From Bacillus crepusculi (GTDB taxonomy: Bacteria > Bacillota > Bacilli > Bacillales > Bacillaceae), in contig NZ_JACXXE010000010.1 of NCBI RefSeq assembly GCF_014764715.1, positions 20,340 to 84,339 on the forward strand: a stretch of DNA of 64,000 nucleotides, read 5' to 3'. This document shows, piece after piece, positions 36,201 through 46,375 of the stretch. A program made the translations under genes and the position numbers. Every line of letters begins with the position of its first letter. The stretch's first letter is position 1. The notes beneath the pieces are model-generated. The model was not told the origin of the DNA. It saw only the letters and a program-made list of their open reading frames with translations, and searched no databases.

Positions 36201-37569
36201 GACCTTTAAAACCATAATATTGACAATCCTAATTGCGATCAGTCTTGTGTTTACGTGGAATATTTGGATGTTCCAGCCCGTCATGCAGGATCAGGCAGAT
36301 GCCGGCACAACGGTCGTGGAAACGAAGAAGATCTCAAGCGATGAGCCCCGAAGTCTCATTGATGTCGTCAAGCCGCGGGAGATGTTCATCCATTCAAATG
36401 GGGAGCATTTTAAAGTGGATCAAAAGGAACTCTTTCAAAACTTTTGGAATGATGTGAGCCTTTGGGATGTCAAAGAGATGAAGGATGTGTCGGATCAATA
36501 TTCCGAGCAGAGGTTTAAAAATTTCTTCTATGGACGCGGGGGACAAGGGAAGACATTGGATCTTGTGTTCAATGACCCGATTCCAATTGATATTTTCCAG
36601 GCGCTGTTTAAATGGCCGAACAAATCCATTGAGTACAACTCGTTTGACCGGATGATTGTGCCGTTTGCCCAGCAGGATAAGGCCAATAAGAAAGTCTATT
36701 TGGTCTCATACAGCAAGGAAACGGTGCTTGAGCTGACAATTGAGTCCGCCAACTATCGTAATCTGATGGACAGTATCGCAGCCGCTCAAGACGAGATGCC
36801 GCGCTATGATCTCTATACATTCTCTGCGAATTCTAAAAGAGATTTCCTCCTGCCGAGAAAGCAAAAGCAGCTTGAATCGAAAATGTTCTTTATCGAAACG
36901 ATTAAGACAAGTAAGTTCAAGGACGCTTTGTTTACCGACCCAAGTCTTGTCGGGGAAGAGTCTAATTTAAACCGGACGGTGTATACAGATGGGACAAGTC
37001 GTCTTGAAGCCAATCAAAAAGACCACCGCATCCAATATCAGCATCGCAATATCAATTCCAGTACCGTCTTCCAAACGGGGGATTTGATCAAGCGAAGCGT
37101 GAAGTATTTTAACGATACGGGTAGCTTTACCGATGACTATCAATACTTTGGCATCAACAGCAACCAGCAGCTGTCCTTTAATATGTTTATGGATGGTCTG
37201 CCGATTGTCAACAGCACAAAGCATCCATTCGGTATGACCTCTCTTGAAGTACAATGGGCGAATGATGACATCTTGAGTTACAAGCGTCCAAACTACATTC
37301 TCGGCAACAAAGCGAGTCAGAGTGAACAGGTCAAGCTGATGAATGGAACAGAGCTGAAGGACTTGATCATGAAACAGACGAAATATGATGACCTTGAGAA
37401 AATTGAACAGATTTTCCCTGCCTATCAAGCGACGTCAACGGCATCAGATCAGGATCAAGCGATGTTTGTCTGGCTGGAGCCAGTCTGGTGCATGAAATAT
37501 AACGGCAAAACCGTGATTCTATCGAATGATCTGCTGACAGAGGGGAGCGAGAATCATGGAGTGGAATAA
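36190..37569 (+). CDS. walH: WalK regulator WalH (YycH)
   Basis: A 459-residue membrane-anchored protein. One N-terminal membrane helix (about 7-26, KTIILTILIAISLVFTWNIW) and a large extracytoplasmic domain. With WalI it restrains WalK in B. subtilis through contacts in the membrane. ATG 36190 is taken because the protein then begins MKRET as in B. subtilis and GAGG lies upstream; it overlaps walK by 11 bases. Its end overlaps walI by 14 bases, so the genes are coupled. Confidence 0.93.
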   Translation: MKRETFKTIILTILIAISLVFTWNIWMFQPVMQDQADAGTTVVETKKISSDEPRSLIDVVKPREMFIHSNGEHFKVDQKELFQNFWNDVSLWDVKEMKDVSDQYSEQRFKNFFYGRGGQGKTLDLVFNDPIPIDIFQALFKWPNKSIEYNSFDRMIVPFAQQDKANKKVYLVSYSKETVLELTIESANYRNLMDSIAAAQDEMPRYDLYTFSANSKRDFLLPRKQKQLESKMFFIETIKTSKFKDALFTDPSLVGEESNLNRTVYTDGTSRLEANQKDHRIQYQHRNINSSTVFQTGDLIKRSVKYFNDTGSFTDDYQYFGINSNQQLSFNMFMDGLPIVNSTKHPFGMTSLEVQWANDDILSYKRPNYILGNKASQSEQVKLMNGTELKDLIMKQTKYDDLEKIEQIFPAYQATSTASDQDQAMFVWLEPVWCMKYNGKTVILSNDLLTEGSENHGVE

Positions 37570-38419
37570 GACCAAAACGATCTTTATCCTAGCCTTTCTC
37601 GTTCTCGATATTTTTCTAGGCTTTCAATATTTTGAAAAACGATCGACTGATCATTTTGCGATTATCGAGAAGACGGACACGCTGGAAGAAATGAAGGCAG
37701 ACGGGATCAAATATGGCAATCTATCAGATGAAGCGAAGATTGGATACCGCATCACAGCTGAAAAAAAGCAATATACGAAAAAGGATGTCGACGGATTAGC
37801 TGATCAAAAGGCGAAAAGCACATTCCCGAAATCAGATAAAGATGATCCTGTCACGTTGCTTGAAATGACCTTCAATAAACCAGTCGCCTTGCCAAAAAAG
37901 GATATGAAAACAGCAGCGACGAATCTGGTGAACCAGCGTTTGCTGGATGGGAAGAATTATAAGCTGTGGAATATTGATGAAGATACAGGTGAAATCGTCT
38001 TTTTCCAAACGTATAAAGGGAAATACATTTTCCAAGAAGGCCTTGATGACACGGAAACCATCGGGAAAATCACCTTAGATGTAAACGATCGAAACGAGGT
38101 CGTGTCGTATCAGCAGTCGATGGTGACCTCGATTAACGAAGTGAGAAAAGAAACCCTTGTCCCAGCGCTTGAAACCGTGAAGGACTTATATACGCAAAAC
38201 ATGCTGAGCCAGAATACGACCGTGAAAAAGGTGGAACTTGGCTACTATACGCAATACCCGGGTGCAAGCACGCAAGTTATGGTTCCTGTATGGCGAGTGG
38301 AGCTTGAAGGTGTAGCAACTGGTTCAAAGAAAAAGACAGAGGAAGAATATTTGATCAATGCCATTGATGGCTCAACACTTGATCATATAGAGAAAGATGA
38401 CAAATCTTCAATGGAGTGA
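37556..38419 (+). CDS. walI: WalK regulator WalI (YycI)
   Basis: A 287-residue protein with one N-terminal membrane helix (about 6-24, TKTIFILAFLVLDIFLGFQYF) and a beta-rich YycI domain outside. It works together with WalH to hold WalK activity down. The start overlaps the end of walH, with GGGGAGCGAG upstream, and walJ begins 7 bases after its stop. Confidence 0.93.
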   Translation: MEWNKTKTIFILAFLVLDIFLGFQYFEKRSTDHFAIIEKTDTLEEMKADGIKYGNLSDEAKIGYRITAEKKQYTKKDVDGLADQKAKSTFPKSDKDDPVTLLEMTFNKPVALPKKDMKTAATNLVNQRLLDGKNYKLWNIDEDTGEIVFFQTYKGKYIFQEGLDDTETIGKITLDVNDRNEVVSYQQSMVTSINEVRKETLVPALETVKDLYTQNMLSQNTTVKKVELGYYTQYPGASTQVMVPVWRVELEGVATGSKKKTEEEYLINAIDGSTLDHIEKDDKSSME

Positions 38420-38425
38420 GAGAAC

Positions 38426-39220
38426 ATGAGCTTGCAGTTCAGTGTACTAGCGAGCGGAAGTACGGGGAACGCTTTTTATTTAGAAACAGACGAGCATGCC
38501 TTTTTGGTGGATGCTGGTTTAAGCGGCAAACAGATGGTCGAGCTACTTGGTCAAATCGACCGCAAGCCAGAAGACTTGGACGGCATTTTTGTGACACACG
38601 AGCACTCAGATCATATTAAAGGGCTTGGTGTCATGGCAAGAAAGTACAAGCTTCCTGTCTATGCAAATGCGAAAACGTGGAAGGCGATGGAGTCTCATAT
38701 CGGGAAAATTGAGACAGACCAAAAATTCCACTTTGATATGGAAACCGTTCAATCCTTCGGCGGTCTCGATGTCGAGTCCTTTGGCGTCTCACATGATGCG
38801 GCAGAGCCTATGTTTTACGTGTTCCATTATGAAGGGCGCAAACTTGCTCTCATGACGGATACAGGCTATGTAAGTGATCGGATGAAAGGGATTATTAAGT
38901 CAGCCAATACATTTGTATTTGAGAGCAATCATGATGTCGGCATGCTGCAAATGGGAAGATACCCTTGGAGCATTAAGCGCAGAATCCTAAGCGATGTTGG
39001 ACATGTATCGAATGAAGATGCCGCTCTTGCGATGACAGATGTGATTGGGGATGCCACCTCACGCATTTACTTGGCTCACCTGAGTCAAGACAACAACATG
39101 AAAGATTTAGCCCGTATGGCGGTCCAGCAGACGCTAGAAATGAAGGGCTATGTTGTGGGGGACGGCTTTGATTTATATGATACGGACCCGAAAAAGGCAA
39201 CCCCGCTTTGCGCCGTATGA
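38426..39220 (+). CDS. walJ: Metallo-beta-lactamase-fold hydrolase WalJ (YycJ)
   Basis: A 264-residue cytosolic protein with the metal-binding motif [11 protein letters not shown] (H-x-H-x-D-H, about 56-66), a further Asp in MTDTGYVSD near 142, and His residues in ESNHDVGM and LSQDNN/HLS regions. The family is close to 5'-3' exonucleases of the beta-lactamase fold; in B. subtilis and S. pneumoniae walJ/vicX is linked to DNA replication control and repair. GAGTGAGAG precedes the ATG. Co-transcribed with walI. Confidence 0.93.
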   Translation: MSLQFSVLASGSTGNAFYLETDEHAFLVDAGLSGKQMVELLGQIDRKPEDLDGIFVTHEHSDHIKGLGVMARKYKLPVYANAKTWKAMESHIGKIETDQKFHFDMETVQSFGGLDVESFGVSHDAAEPMFYVFHYEGRKLALMTDTGYVSDRMKGIIKSANTFVFESNHDVGMLQMGRYPWSIKRRILSDVGHVSNEDAALAMTDVIGDATSRIYLAHLSQDNNMKDLARMAVQQTLEMKGYVVGDGFDLYDTDPKKATPLCAV

Positions 39221-39302
39221 TTTTTACAATTGTATGATTAAGATAAGAGCTTCTTACCAACACTATATACATCATCTATTCACTGAAAGGAAGGAAAACA
39301 TA

Positions 39303-40490
39303 GTGGATTATCGCGATGTAGAGTGGAAGCCGAGACGAAGCAGAAAGGGATATTTCCTATCTGGTCTGATCGGTGTATTGGTAGGAGCTTTTTTAATGGG
39401 ATTCTTTTTCCCCTATGTATCTGGACAGAGCGGCAGTCCCTTTGGATGGCAGCAGAACGGAGATGGGCAAGCATCACAGGGTCCTTTAAAGACTGTGAAT
39501 GTGAACATCAATGATGCGGTCACGAAAGTGGTGTCTAGTATGTCGGATACCGTTGTCGGCGTCATTAATATTCAAAAGTCGAGCTTTTGGGAAGAAGGCG
39601 GAGAAGCAGGCAGCGGGTCAGGTGTGATTTATAAAAAAAAGGGTGATACCTTTTATATCGTGACCAATCACCACGTCATCAAAGGCGCCAACCAGCTTGA
39701 AGTCAGCCTTCAGGATGGGACAAGGATTGGAGCCAATCTTGTCGGCAGCGATCAGCTCATGGATTTAGCAGTACTCACTGTCAAAAGTAATAAGATTAAA
39801 AAGATCGCAGCTTTCGGCAACTCAGACCATGTGAAGCCAGGAGAGCCGGTCATCGCCATTGGAAATCCATTAGGGCTTGAATTCGCAGGCTCTGTCACAC
39901 AAGGTGTCATTTCTGGAACGGAGCGTGCCATCCCTGTGGACTCGAATGGGGACGGACAGACGGATTGGAATGCGGAGGTTCTGCAAACAGATGCCGCCAT
40001 CAATCCTGGAAACAGCGGGGGTGCCTTGATCAATATGGACGGGAAAGTGATTGGGATCAATTCAATGAAAATTGCTGAATCAGAGGTTGAAGGCATCGGA
40101 CTATCTATCCCAGCCAATCTGGTCATTCCTGTCATAGAGGATTTAGAACGCTACGGAGAGGTGAAGCGTCCGTATCTTGGAGTCGGCATGAAATCATTAG
40201 CAGATATTGCGAGCTACCACTGGCAGGAAACGTTAAAGCTGCCATCAAAGGTCACATCAGGGGTTGTCGTGATGAGTGTGGAGCCTTTGTCTCCAGCAGG
40301 AAAAGCGGGACTAAAAGAGCTGGATGTCGTGACATCCTTTGATGGCAAGAAAGTACAAAATATCGTGGACTTGCGTAAATATTTATATCAAAAGAAAGTC
40401 GGCGATCAGGTAAAGGTGCAATTTTACCGAAGCGGGAAGAAAAAATCAGTAGAGATTAAGCTATCTCAAACCGACCGATTCGGCGGATAA
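39303..40490 (+). CDS. htrC: HtrA-type serine protease HtrC (YyxA)
   Basis: A 395-residue membrane-anchored protease. One N-terminal helix (about 20-38, [19 protein letters not shown]), trypsin-like domain with His in [10 protein letters not shown] near 122, Asp in DQLMDLAVL near 151 and Ser in [10 protein letters not shown] near 235, then a C-terminal PDZ domain (about 290-385). It degrades misfolded exported proteins. The start is GTG 39303 with AAGGAAGG upstream; the longer frame from 39150 overlaps walJ and is not used. Last gene of the walRKHIJ-htrC block, ending at a terminator. Confidence 0.93.
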   Translation: MDYRDVEWKPRRSRKGYFLSGLIGVLVGAFLMGFFFPYVSGQSGSPFGWQQNGDGQASQGPLKTVNVNINDAVTKVVSSMSDTVVGVINIQKSSFWEEGGEAGSGSGVIYKKKGDTFYIVTNHHVIKGANQLEVSLQDGTRIGANLVGSDQLMDLAVLTVKSNKIKKIAAFGNSDHVKPGEPVIAIGNPLGLEFAGSVTQGVISGTERAIPVDSNGDGQTDWNAEVLQTDAAINPGNSGGALINMDGKVIGINSMKIAESEVEGIGLSIPANLVIPVIEDLERYGEVKRPYLGVGMKSLADIASYHWQETLKLPSKVTSGVVVMSVEPLSPAGKAGLKELDVVTSFDGKKVQNIVDLRKYLYQKKVGDQVKVQFYRSGKKKSVEIKLSQTDRFGG

Positions 40491-40519
40491 CCAGTTCCAG
40501 CAAGGGACTGGTTTTTTTT
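40489..40519 (+). terminator. Terminator after htrC
   Basis: AACCAGTTCC / GGGACTGGTT with an AGCAA loop and eight T, beginning at the htrC stop codon. Confidence 0.88.
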
Positions 40520-40558
40520 ACATGCGTATCATATGATGAAAAAAAGGGGGAGGTACGA

Positions 40559-41023
40559 TTGGTTACACTACAACCGATGGCACAAACGGACTATGACACA
40601 TTGATAGAGAAAGCCATTAAACGGTATGCAGAAGAAAAAGTGCTCGCAGGGACATGGGAGAAGGAAGAAGCACTTGCGAATGCAGAAGAACAATTTGATA
40701 GACTGCTTCCAGAAGGTCTTCAAACAGACTATCATGAGCTGTGGAATTTATTAAAGGGAGAAGAGGCGATTGGATGGGTTTGGCTTTGTTATGACCCGAA
40801 TCACCCGCAGCAGGAAGGATTTATTTATAACTTTTTTTTATTCGAAGCTTATCGAGGAAAAGGCTTTGCAAAGCAGGCCATTGCTGCATTAGAGGAGCAG
40901 GCAAAGTCATTAGGTGTGCAAAAGCTCTCCCTGCATGTCTTTGCTCACAATCAAATCGCCCGTTCGCTATACGAAAAGACGGGATTTGCAGAAACCGGTA
41001 TCTACATGAGTAAACCTTTATAG
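40559..41023 (+). CDS. yycN: GNAT-family N-acetyltransferase YycN
   Basis: A 154-residue acetyltransferase. The acetyl-CoA pyrophosphate loop is YRGKGFAKQA (about 100-109), and LSLHVFAHNQIARSLYEKTG (about 123-142) is the GNAT motif B region. Strongly recalls B. subtilis YycN, also near htrC. Acceptor unknown. The start is a TTG, with GGGGGAGG 6 bases upstream and no ATG nearby. Single gene between two terminators. Confidence 0.88.
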   Translation: MVTLQPMAQTDYDTLIEKAIKRYAEEKVLAGTWEKEEALANAEEQFDRLLPEGLQTDYHELWNLLKGEEAIGWVWLCYDPNHPQQEGFIYNFFLFEAYRGKGFAKQAIAALEEQAKSLGVQKLSLHVFAHNQIARSLYEKTGFAETGIYMSKPL

Positions 41024-41031
41024 AAAAGAAG

Positions 41032-41066
41032 AAGTACCGTACAGGCAGCGTACGGTACTTTTTTAT
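41032..41066. terminator. Bidirectional terminator
   Basis: AAGTACCGTAC / GTACGGTACTT perfect stem with loop AGGCAGC between convergent yycN and the ABC ATPase gene, with A-rich left and TTTT right. Confidence 0.85.
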
Positions 41067-41944
41067 GAGGAGATCATGGCATCCTGGGCCGTGACTCTGT
41101 ATAAATCGACTTTGCATTTCACGAAAGCACGGATGATCGCTGGGACTTGGGCTTCTGAACGAATCAACAATGAGGTCTCGTCATCACTGATCACAAGATC
41201 TGTTCCGACAGTTTGTAAGTACTGCGTGAGAACAGGCTTCACCTCATCATCAATCCATGCATGCTTGAAGATTGCACGAATGTTTGAGGATGTGATGGTT
41301 TTCTCTTGAGGATGAGTATGTGGGGACACTAATTTCCCTTCAGAAATGAATGTAGTTTTCGTACAGATACTATTTGTGAACCTTGGGCGGTCAGCTGTTA
41401 AAAAGACGGTTTTGCCTTCATCCTTTAACGTTTCAATGACCCGCTGGATGTTCAGGATAGAATCTGCATCAATATCAGCAAAAGGCTCGTCGAGTAAAAT
41501 AAATTCCGGTCGATGGGCAATGGCCTGTGCGATTCCGAGCCGCTTTTTCATACCAGGTGTAAAAGCACCGACCTTTTCTTGATGATAGTGATGTAAATCG
41601 ACAAACTCGAGTAATTCTTCATAGTAACTCGTTTTCTGGCGTGTACCGGTGATTTTTGATAAATAGGCGATATGCTCCATTGCGGTGAGCCCTTCATATA
41701 AATCCGTATATTCAGGCAGCACACCGATGTGATGCCTTACTTTTTTTAATGAAGTCATGTCCATCATCGTAAATGTACCAGTGGTGGGGCGGGAAATTCC
41801 CGTAATAATATTAAAAAATGTGGTTTTACCAGCACCCTTCGGTCCGATGAGTCCGAAAATATCGCCTCGATTGACATCTAGGGTAATATGATCTATTGCG
41901 ACTTTTGTCCGATATTTTTTTGTTAGCTCTTTTGTATGTAGCAT
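41063..41944 (-). CDS. ABC transporter ATP-binding protein with divergent motifs
   Basis: A 293-residue ATPase of the ABC-2 (drug/bacteriocin export) type. Walker A is IGPKGAGKTT near 34-43, with Lys where Asn is usual; the signature that is normally LSGGQ-like reads FTPGMKKR near 135; Walker B is FILLDEPFADID near 157; the H-loop His seems absent (TADRPRF instead of SSH). About 215-293 is an additional C-terminal domain. The start abuts the permease stop, so they are one unit. ATP hydrolysis may be weak; substrate unknown. Confidence 0.85.
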   Translation of the reverse strand: MLHTKELTKKYRTKVAIDHITLDVNRGDIFGLIGPKGAGKTTFFNIITGISRPTTGTFTMMDMTSLKKVRHHIGVLPEYTDLYEGLTAMEHIAYLSKITGTRQKTSYYEELLEFVDLHHYHQEKVGAFTPGMKKRLGIAQAIAHRPEFILLDEPFADIDADSILNIQRVIETLKDEGKTVFLTADRPRFTNSICTKTTFISEGKLVSPHTHPQEKTITSSNIRAIFKHAWIDDEVKPVLTQYLQTVGTDLVISDDETSLLIRSEAQVPAIIRAFVKCKVDLYRVTAQDAMISS

Positions 41945-42634
41945 CTATACATCCCTCCTTTGAAACAGCAGTGCAGTTCCAATGAGTAAGACAACAGTCA
42001 ATGCTGCATTCATCAGCACATAGGTCACAGGTTCACTCCATCGCGCATAATAATAAGGCGTCATATATCGGAACCAATGAATCAACCGTTCTGAAGACAG
42101 AACAGAAATCATACTAACGATTGGGAAAAGAAAAGAAAATAACATCCCAACAAACATCGACTTTTGCGGTGTTGGAAAGAGCATGGACAAAAACAAAGCA
42201 CATGAGATACCGACACTAATAAAGGTTAAGATTTTTAAGGCATCAGAGAACAGAAAACGATGTGTTATTACCATATTCAGCACATATGTCGTCATAATGC
42301 AGCTAAGCCAAAACAGCATCAGTCCAAGGTATTTCCCGATAATAATGTTCAAACGGGTTGTTTTACTGACGAGAAAACGAATGGTTTTCAAATGAATTTC
42401 GCGGCTCAAAATATCATGAGACAATAAAAAAATAAGGAAAAAACCAAATAAAGAAATCACCAGTTCATTCCCAATCGAATAAGGGTCCTTTGCCTGTTCC
42501 CATTTCCCTTGATAAGCAGCAATAAACGGAAGACTTGATACAAAGGTAGATAATATGAAAATAATAACAATTGTTAAGATGGATTTTGTGCTTTTGAAGA
42601 GCTGCTTAAACTCATTCATACAGATGGTCCACAC
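41945..42634 (-). CDS. ABC-2 type transporter permease
   Basis: A 229-residue membrane protein with six hydrophobic segments, the length and layout of ABC-2 permeases. It is upstream of and adjacent to the ATPase gene, whose ATG begins right after its stop. Together they would form a small exporter with two permease and two ATPase chains. GGAGGTA lies before the ATG region at 42634. Substrate unknown; resembles the Nos-type permeases of antibiotic export systems in pattern only. Confidence 0.82.
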   Translation of the reverse strand: MWTICMNEFKQLFKSTKSILTIVIIFILSTFVSSLPFIAAYQGKWEQAKDPYSIGNELVISLFGFFLIFLLSHDILSREIHLKTIRFLVSKTTRLNIIIGKYLGLMLFWLSCIMTTYVLNMVITHRFLFSDALKILTFISVGISCALFLSMLFPTPQKSMFVGMLFSFLFPIVSMISVLSSERLIHWFRYMTPYYYARWSEPVTYVLMNAALTVVLLIGTALLFQRRDV

Positions 42635-42777
42635 ACGCTGTACCTCCCTTCATCTTTATTATACCGCTAGAAAAGAAAGACACCATATCTTGCTCTTTAA
42701 CATTTGTTTAAATTTTATAAAAAGAAGACTCTTCCAATATCAGTTGACTCACTTTTAAAAATGTTCAGAAAAATATC

Positions 42778-42806
42778 TTGATTTATCAAAAAACATCATG
42801 TATGAT
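42778..42806 (+). promoter_or_regulatory. SigmaA promoter of the T-box leader
   Basis: TTGATT (42778-42783), 17-base spacer, TATGAT (42801-42806). Transcription would start near 42813, about 395 bases before the first gene. Confidence 0.65.
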
Positions 42807-42825
42807 AGCTTTAATTCAAAATAGT

Positions 42826-43125
42826 TGAACAGGCAATGACGAGAGAAAGTACAATCATCAATTTTTCCACAGAGAGCTTCGGTAGCTGAAAAGAAGCAAA
42901 AATAATGATTCGAAAAATGGTCTCTGAGCCTCGTACTGAACATATCCATGATATTAGTAGGTCACGACGAGAGTTGGTACTCGTTATCAAAACCACAGTA
43001 TATGAGCCAGATTGGAGCTTTGTACTTGTAGAGGCTGTTTAGCGCGAGCAAACAGTAAATAAAGGTGGTACCACGAGACAAATACCTCGTCCTTATGATT
43101 CAAAGATAAGGATGGGGTATTTTTT
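42826..43125 (+). promoter_or_regulatory. T-box leader (tRNA-sensing riboswitch), probably methionine
   Basis: The T-box core AAAGGTGGTACCACGAGA (43061-43078) is followed by a terminator: TACCTCGTCCTTAT pairs with ATAAGGATGGGGTA, then TTTTTT (about 43083-43125). The Stem I marker GAGAGAAAGTA (42841-42851) is present; AATCAT (42853-42858) pairs with ATGATT (42904-42909), and AGAGA with TCTCT (42921-42925) encloses a specifier loop CGAAAAATGG. The codon there reads AUG (or, in another phase, AAA). UGGU in the T-box fits a tRNA with discriminator A. Methionine is favoured by the downstream SAM hydrolase, which makes methionine. Confidence 0.88.
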
Positions 43126-43156
43126 ATTGTCCACTTTTTTCATACAATTGTTCAAA

Positions 43157-43172
43157 TGTTCCACGTGAAACA
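43157..43172. promoter_or_regulatory. parS site (perfect) after the T-box terminator
   Basis: TGTTCCACGTGAAACA is identical to the ParB/Spo0J consensus form with C at position 5. It lies between the T-box terminator and the SAM hydrolase start, in the transcribed leader. Confidence 0.9.
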
Positions 43173-43207
43173 TCACAACCATTTTTTCAAATGAAAGGGA
43201 GATTGAC

Positions 43208-44068
43208 ATGAGTGAACATGCATTGGTTTTACAATCAGATTTTGGTATTGATGACGGAGCGGTCAGCGCAATGTACGGCGTAGCCAATACGGTAAGTAGC
43301 AGCATCCGCATTTTTGATTTAACACACAATATTCCTCAGTATGACATTTGGGAAGCATCGTATCGACTGCTCCAAACCGTCACCTATTGGCCGGAAGAGA
43401 CGGTATTCGTTTCCGTCGTTGACCCGGGCGTTGGATCAGAGCGAAAGAGTCTTGTCGTCAAAACCACAAGCTCTCACTATATCATCACCCCAGATAATGG
43501 GACACTCACGCACGTTGCGCAGGATATTGGCATTGTGGAAGCCCGTTATTTAGATGAAACCATTAACCGGTTGCCGAAGTCGGGAAAATCACATACATTC
43601 CATGGGAGGGATATTTACGCATATACAGGGGCTAGAATTGCTTCAGGCGTGATTTCTTTTGAAGAGGTTGGACCAAAGGCGAATATTGATGATATTATTC
43701 ACCTTCCAGTCGTACAGGCTTATGCAAAAGAAGAAGTCATTACAGGGACGATTGATATTTTAGATGTAAGGTTTGGAAACCTATGGACAAACATTCATCA
43801 CACGCTATTTGAACAGCTTTCAATCAATTATGGTGATGCAATAGAAGTTACCATTGCCAACGGGCCGAAAAATGTGTATAAAAATATCATGACCTATGGA
43901 CGATCTTTTGCCGATTTAAAGGTAGGCGAACCACTCGTATATGTCAATTCACTCGATCATTTAGGCGTGGCGATCAATCAAGGGTCATTTGCAAAGGCTT
44001 ATAACATCGGTACAGGCACAGGCTGGCGCCTTTCGATTCGCAAAGCTCCGCGCATTATATACGAATAA
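43208..44068 (+). CDS. SAM hydrolase (SAM hydroxide adenosyltransferase, DUF62)
   Basis: A 286-residue cytosolic enzyme of the SAM_adeno_trans family, which splits S-adenosylmethionine with water into adenosine and L-methionine. N-terminal domain motifs: [18 protein letters not shown] (about 6-23) and [14 protein letters not shown] near 74-87; [10 protein letters not shown] near 98; the C-terminal beta-barrel covers about 180-286 with [19 protein letters not shown] precedes the ATG. It leads an operon with an ECF transporter under a T-box leader, which points to methionine or adenosine salvage. Confidence 0.88.
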   Translation: MSEHALVLQSDFGIDDGAVSAMYGVANTVSSSIRIFDLTHNIPQYDIWEASYRLLQTVTYWPEETVFVSVVDPGVGSERKSLVVKTTSSHYIITPDNGTLTHVAQDIGIVEARYLDETINRLPKSGKSHTFHGRDIYAYTGARIASGVISFEEVGPKANIDDIIHLPVVQAYAKEEVITGTIDILDVRFGNLWTNIHHTLFEQLSINYGDAIEVTIANGPKNVYKNIMTYGRSFADLKVGEPLVYVNSLDHLGVAINQGSFAKAYNIGTGTGWRLSIRKAPRIIYE

Positions 44069-44082
44069 GAGGAGGAAACATC

Positions 44083-44640
44083 ATGGCAGGTAAACAACTT
44101 TCAACGAAAACTGTCGTTGCCATCGGAATTGGCGCAGCCGTCTTTGTCATTTTAGGACGCTTCGTTTCGATTCCAACTGGAATTCCGAATACACAAATTG
44201 AAACATCATACGCATTCCTTGCATTAATGGCCGTGCTATTTGGTCCTGTTGCAGGCGCACTGATTGGTTTTATTGGTCATCTCATTAAAGATGCCACTAC
44301 ATTCGGTCCTTGGTGGAGCTGGATTATCGTTTCGGGTATTGTTGGTTTGTTGATCGGCTTCATTTCAAACCGTTTAAAAGTAGAAGAGGGTGACTTCGGC
44401 TGGAAAAAGATCACGCTATTCAATGTAGTGCAAATCAGTGTGCAGGCAATTGGCTGGTTTGTTATTGCACCATTACTCGATATAGCAATTTATGCTGAGC
44501 CAGCAAAAAAGGTATTTTTTCAAGGCTTTACCGCAGGAATCTCAAACATCATCACAGTCGGTGTACTAGGAACCATCATCATTGCGGCTTATGCGAAAAC
44601 GAGAAGCAAAAGCGGTAGCCTATCGAAGGAAACATCATGA
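44083..44640 (+). CDS. ECF transporter S component, UPF0397 family
   Basis: A 185-residue membrane protein with five to six helices, the substrate-capture unit of an energy-coupling-factor importer (UPF0397 group). [20 protein letters not shown] near 65-84 is the family core; the basic N-terminus holds [12 protein letters not shown] for coupling with EcfT. Ligand not known for the family. The next two genes supply EcfA and EcfT, so this is a group I ECF transporter with a dedicated energizing module. The T-box and SAM hydrolase suggest a methionine- or adenosine-related ligand; that is inference. Confidence 0.87.
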   Translation: MAGKQLSTKTVVAIGIGAAVFVILGRFVSIPTGIPNTQIETSYAFLALMAVLFGPVAGALIGFIGHLIKDATTFGPWWSWIIVSGIVGLLIGFISNRLKVEEGDFGWKKITLFNVVQISVQAIGWFVIAPLLDIAIYAEPAKKVFFQGFTAGISNIITVGVLGTIIIAAYAKTRSKSGSLSKETS

Positions 44641-44659
44641 AGCAAGGTGGAACACATAA

Positions 44660-46375
44660 ATGAAGAAACCGATGATTCAATTCGAACATTTCGGATTCAA
44701 GTATCGCAGTCAGGCAGAACCGACATTGAAGGATATCAACCTGACCATCTATGAAGGGGAAAAAGTTCTCATCGCGGGCCCGTCTGGATCGGGAAAAAGC
44801 ACACTAGCCCATTGTATCAATGGGCTAGTTCCTGCGTCTTATAAAGGTTCTATGGAAGGAAGTCTTCACATCGGCGGGAAAAATGCAGAGAAAGAAAACA
44901 TTTTCTCCCTTTCACAGCTTGTCGGGACGGTGCTTCAGGACCCTGATGGACAATTTATCGGGCTGACCGTTGGAGAGGACATCGCATTTACGCTTGAAAA
45001 TGATCAAGTCGCACGCGAAGAAATGAAAACACGTGTAGAAAAAGCGGCAAAATTAACAGAGGTGGACGGCAAGCTGGCATCGTCCGTGCATGAGCTGTCA
45101 GGCGGTCAAAAACAACGTGTCGCCATTGCAGGCGTACTTGTGAACGATGTCGACATTTTACTATTTGATGAACCACTTGCAAGTCTTGACCCCGCTACAG
45201 GCAAAGAAGTGATCGATCTCATTGATCGACTGCAAAAAGAAACGAAAAAAACCGTCGTGATGGTCGAGCACCGATTAGAGGACGTCCTCTTCCGTCATGT
45301 GGACCGCATCATCGTCGTCAATGACGGAACGATTGCAGCGGATATGACACCAGATGAATTGCTCGCCTCAAATGTATTAGAAGCGGCGTATTTACGTGAG
45401 CCTTTATATGTGAAAGCCATGAAATATGCAGGCATTCCAGTTACACCGGGAGATCAGGTAGCTAATTTACAGCAGCTTACCTTAGATGACGAGGCAAAAG
45501 AGAAAATCGAGCGGTGGATGGAAGCATCCGAGCCGTCAGTTGAGCCGTTTGTAGCGCAGGATCTACTAGAGGTGCGTGAGCTGAGCTTTGACTATCCGAC
45601 AAGACCAAACACGCTGAGCAACATCTCTTTTACCGTCAAAAAAGGAGAAATGATCAGCATCGCAGGAGCCAATGGAGCAGGCAAAACGACATTATCCAAG
45701 GTGCTCTGTGCATTTGAAAAGCCAACGAAAGGTTCAATTCTTTTAAATGGCGATGACATCACAGGAGATACGATCAAACAACGCTCCGAACGAATCGGCG
45801 TCGTCATGCAAAACCCAAATCAAATGATTTCAAAACAAATGATCTTTGATGAGGTGGCACTTGGTCTCGTTTTAAGAGGTGTACAGGAAGACGAAATCAA
45901 GGAACGTGTGGATCGTGTCCTGAAAGTATGCGGTCTATATCCATTTCGGAACTGGCCGATCTCGGCTCTCAGCTACGGACAGAAAAAACGCGTCACCATT
46001 GCGTCTATTCTTGTATTAGAGCCAGAAATCATCATTTTAGATGAGCCAACCGCCGGACAGGATTTTAGACATTATACTGAAATGATGACGTTTTTAGAGC
46101 AATTAAATCAGCAGGGTGTCACGATTTTCATGATCACCCATGATATGCATTTGATGCTCGAATACACGACCAGAACCATTGTCATTTCAGATGGAGAAAA
46201 AATCGCAGATGATACACCTGCCAAAGTGCTGACAGATCAACTGCTTGTCCAAAAGGCGAGCTTAAAGGAAACGTCGCTGTATGAACTGGCGCTGAAAGCA
46301 GACTGGCCAAATCCAAATGAACTCGTGGATCGCTTCATTGAGGTTGACAGAAAGGAACGAATGACATGGCTGTAG
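44660..46375 (+). CDS. ECF transporter fused double ATPase (EcfA-EcfA')
   Basis: A 571-residue fusion of two ABC ATPases. First half: Walker A GPSGSGKST near 39, signature ELSGGQKQR near 148, Walker B ILLFDEPLASLD near 169. Second half: GANGAGKTT near 337, SYGQKKR near 437, Walker B IIILDEPTAGQD near 459 and H-loop ITHDMH. All catalytic motifs are intact in both halves, so two working ATP sites are expected. The gene starts 20 bases after the S component and overlaps ecfT by 10 bases. Confidence 0.93.
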   Translation: MKKPMIQFEHFGFKYRSQAEPTLKDINLTIYEGEKVLIAGPSGSGKSTLAHCINGLVPASYKGSMEGSLHIGGKNAEKENIFSLSQLVGTVLQDPDGQFIGLTVGEDIAFTLENDQVAREEMKTRVEKAAKLTEVDGKLASSVHELSGGQKQRVAIAGVLVNDVDILLFDEPLASLDPATGKEVIDLIDRLQKETKKTVVMVEHRLEDVLFRHVDRIIVVNDGTIAADMTPDELLASNVLEAAYLREPLYVKAMKYAGIPVTPGDQVANLQQLTLDDEAKEKIERWMEASEPSVEPFVAQDLLEVRELSFDYPTRPNTLSNISFTVKKGEMISIAGANGAGKTTLSKVLCAFEKPTKGSILLNGDDITGDTIKQRSERIGVVMQNPNQMISKQMIFDEVALGLVLRGVQEDEIKERVDRVLKVCGLYPFRNWPISALSYGQKKRVTIASILVLEPEIIILDEPTAGQDFRHYTEMMTFLEQLNQQGVTIFMITHDMHLMLEYTTRTIVISDGEKIADDTPAKVLTDQLLVQKASLKETSLYELALKADWPNPNELVDRFIEVDRKERMTWL

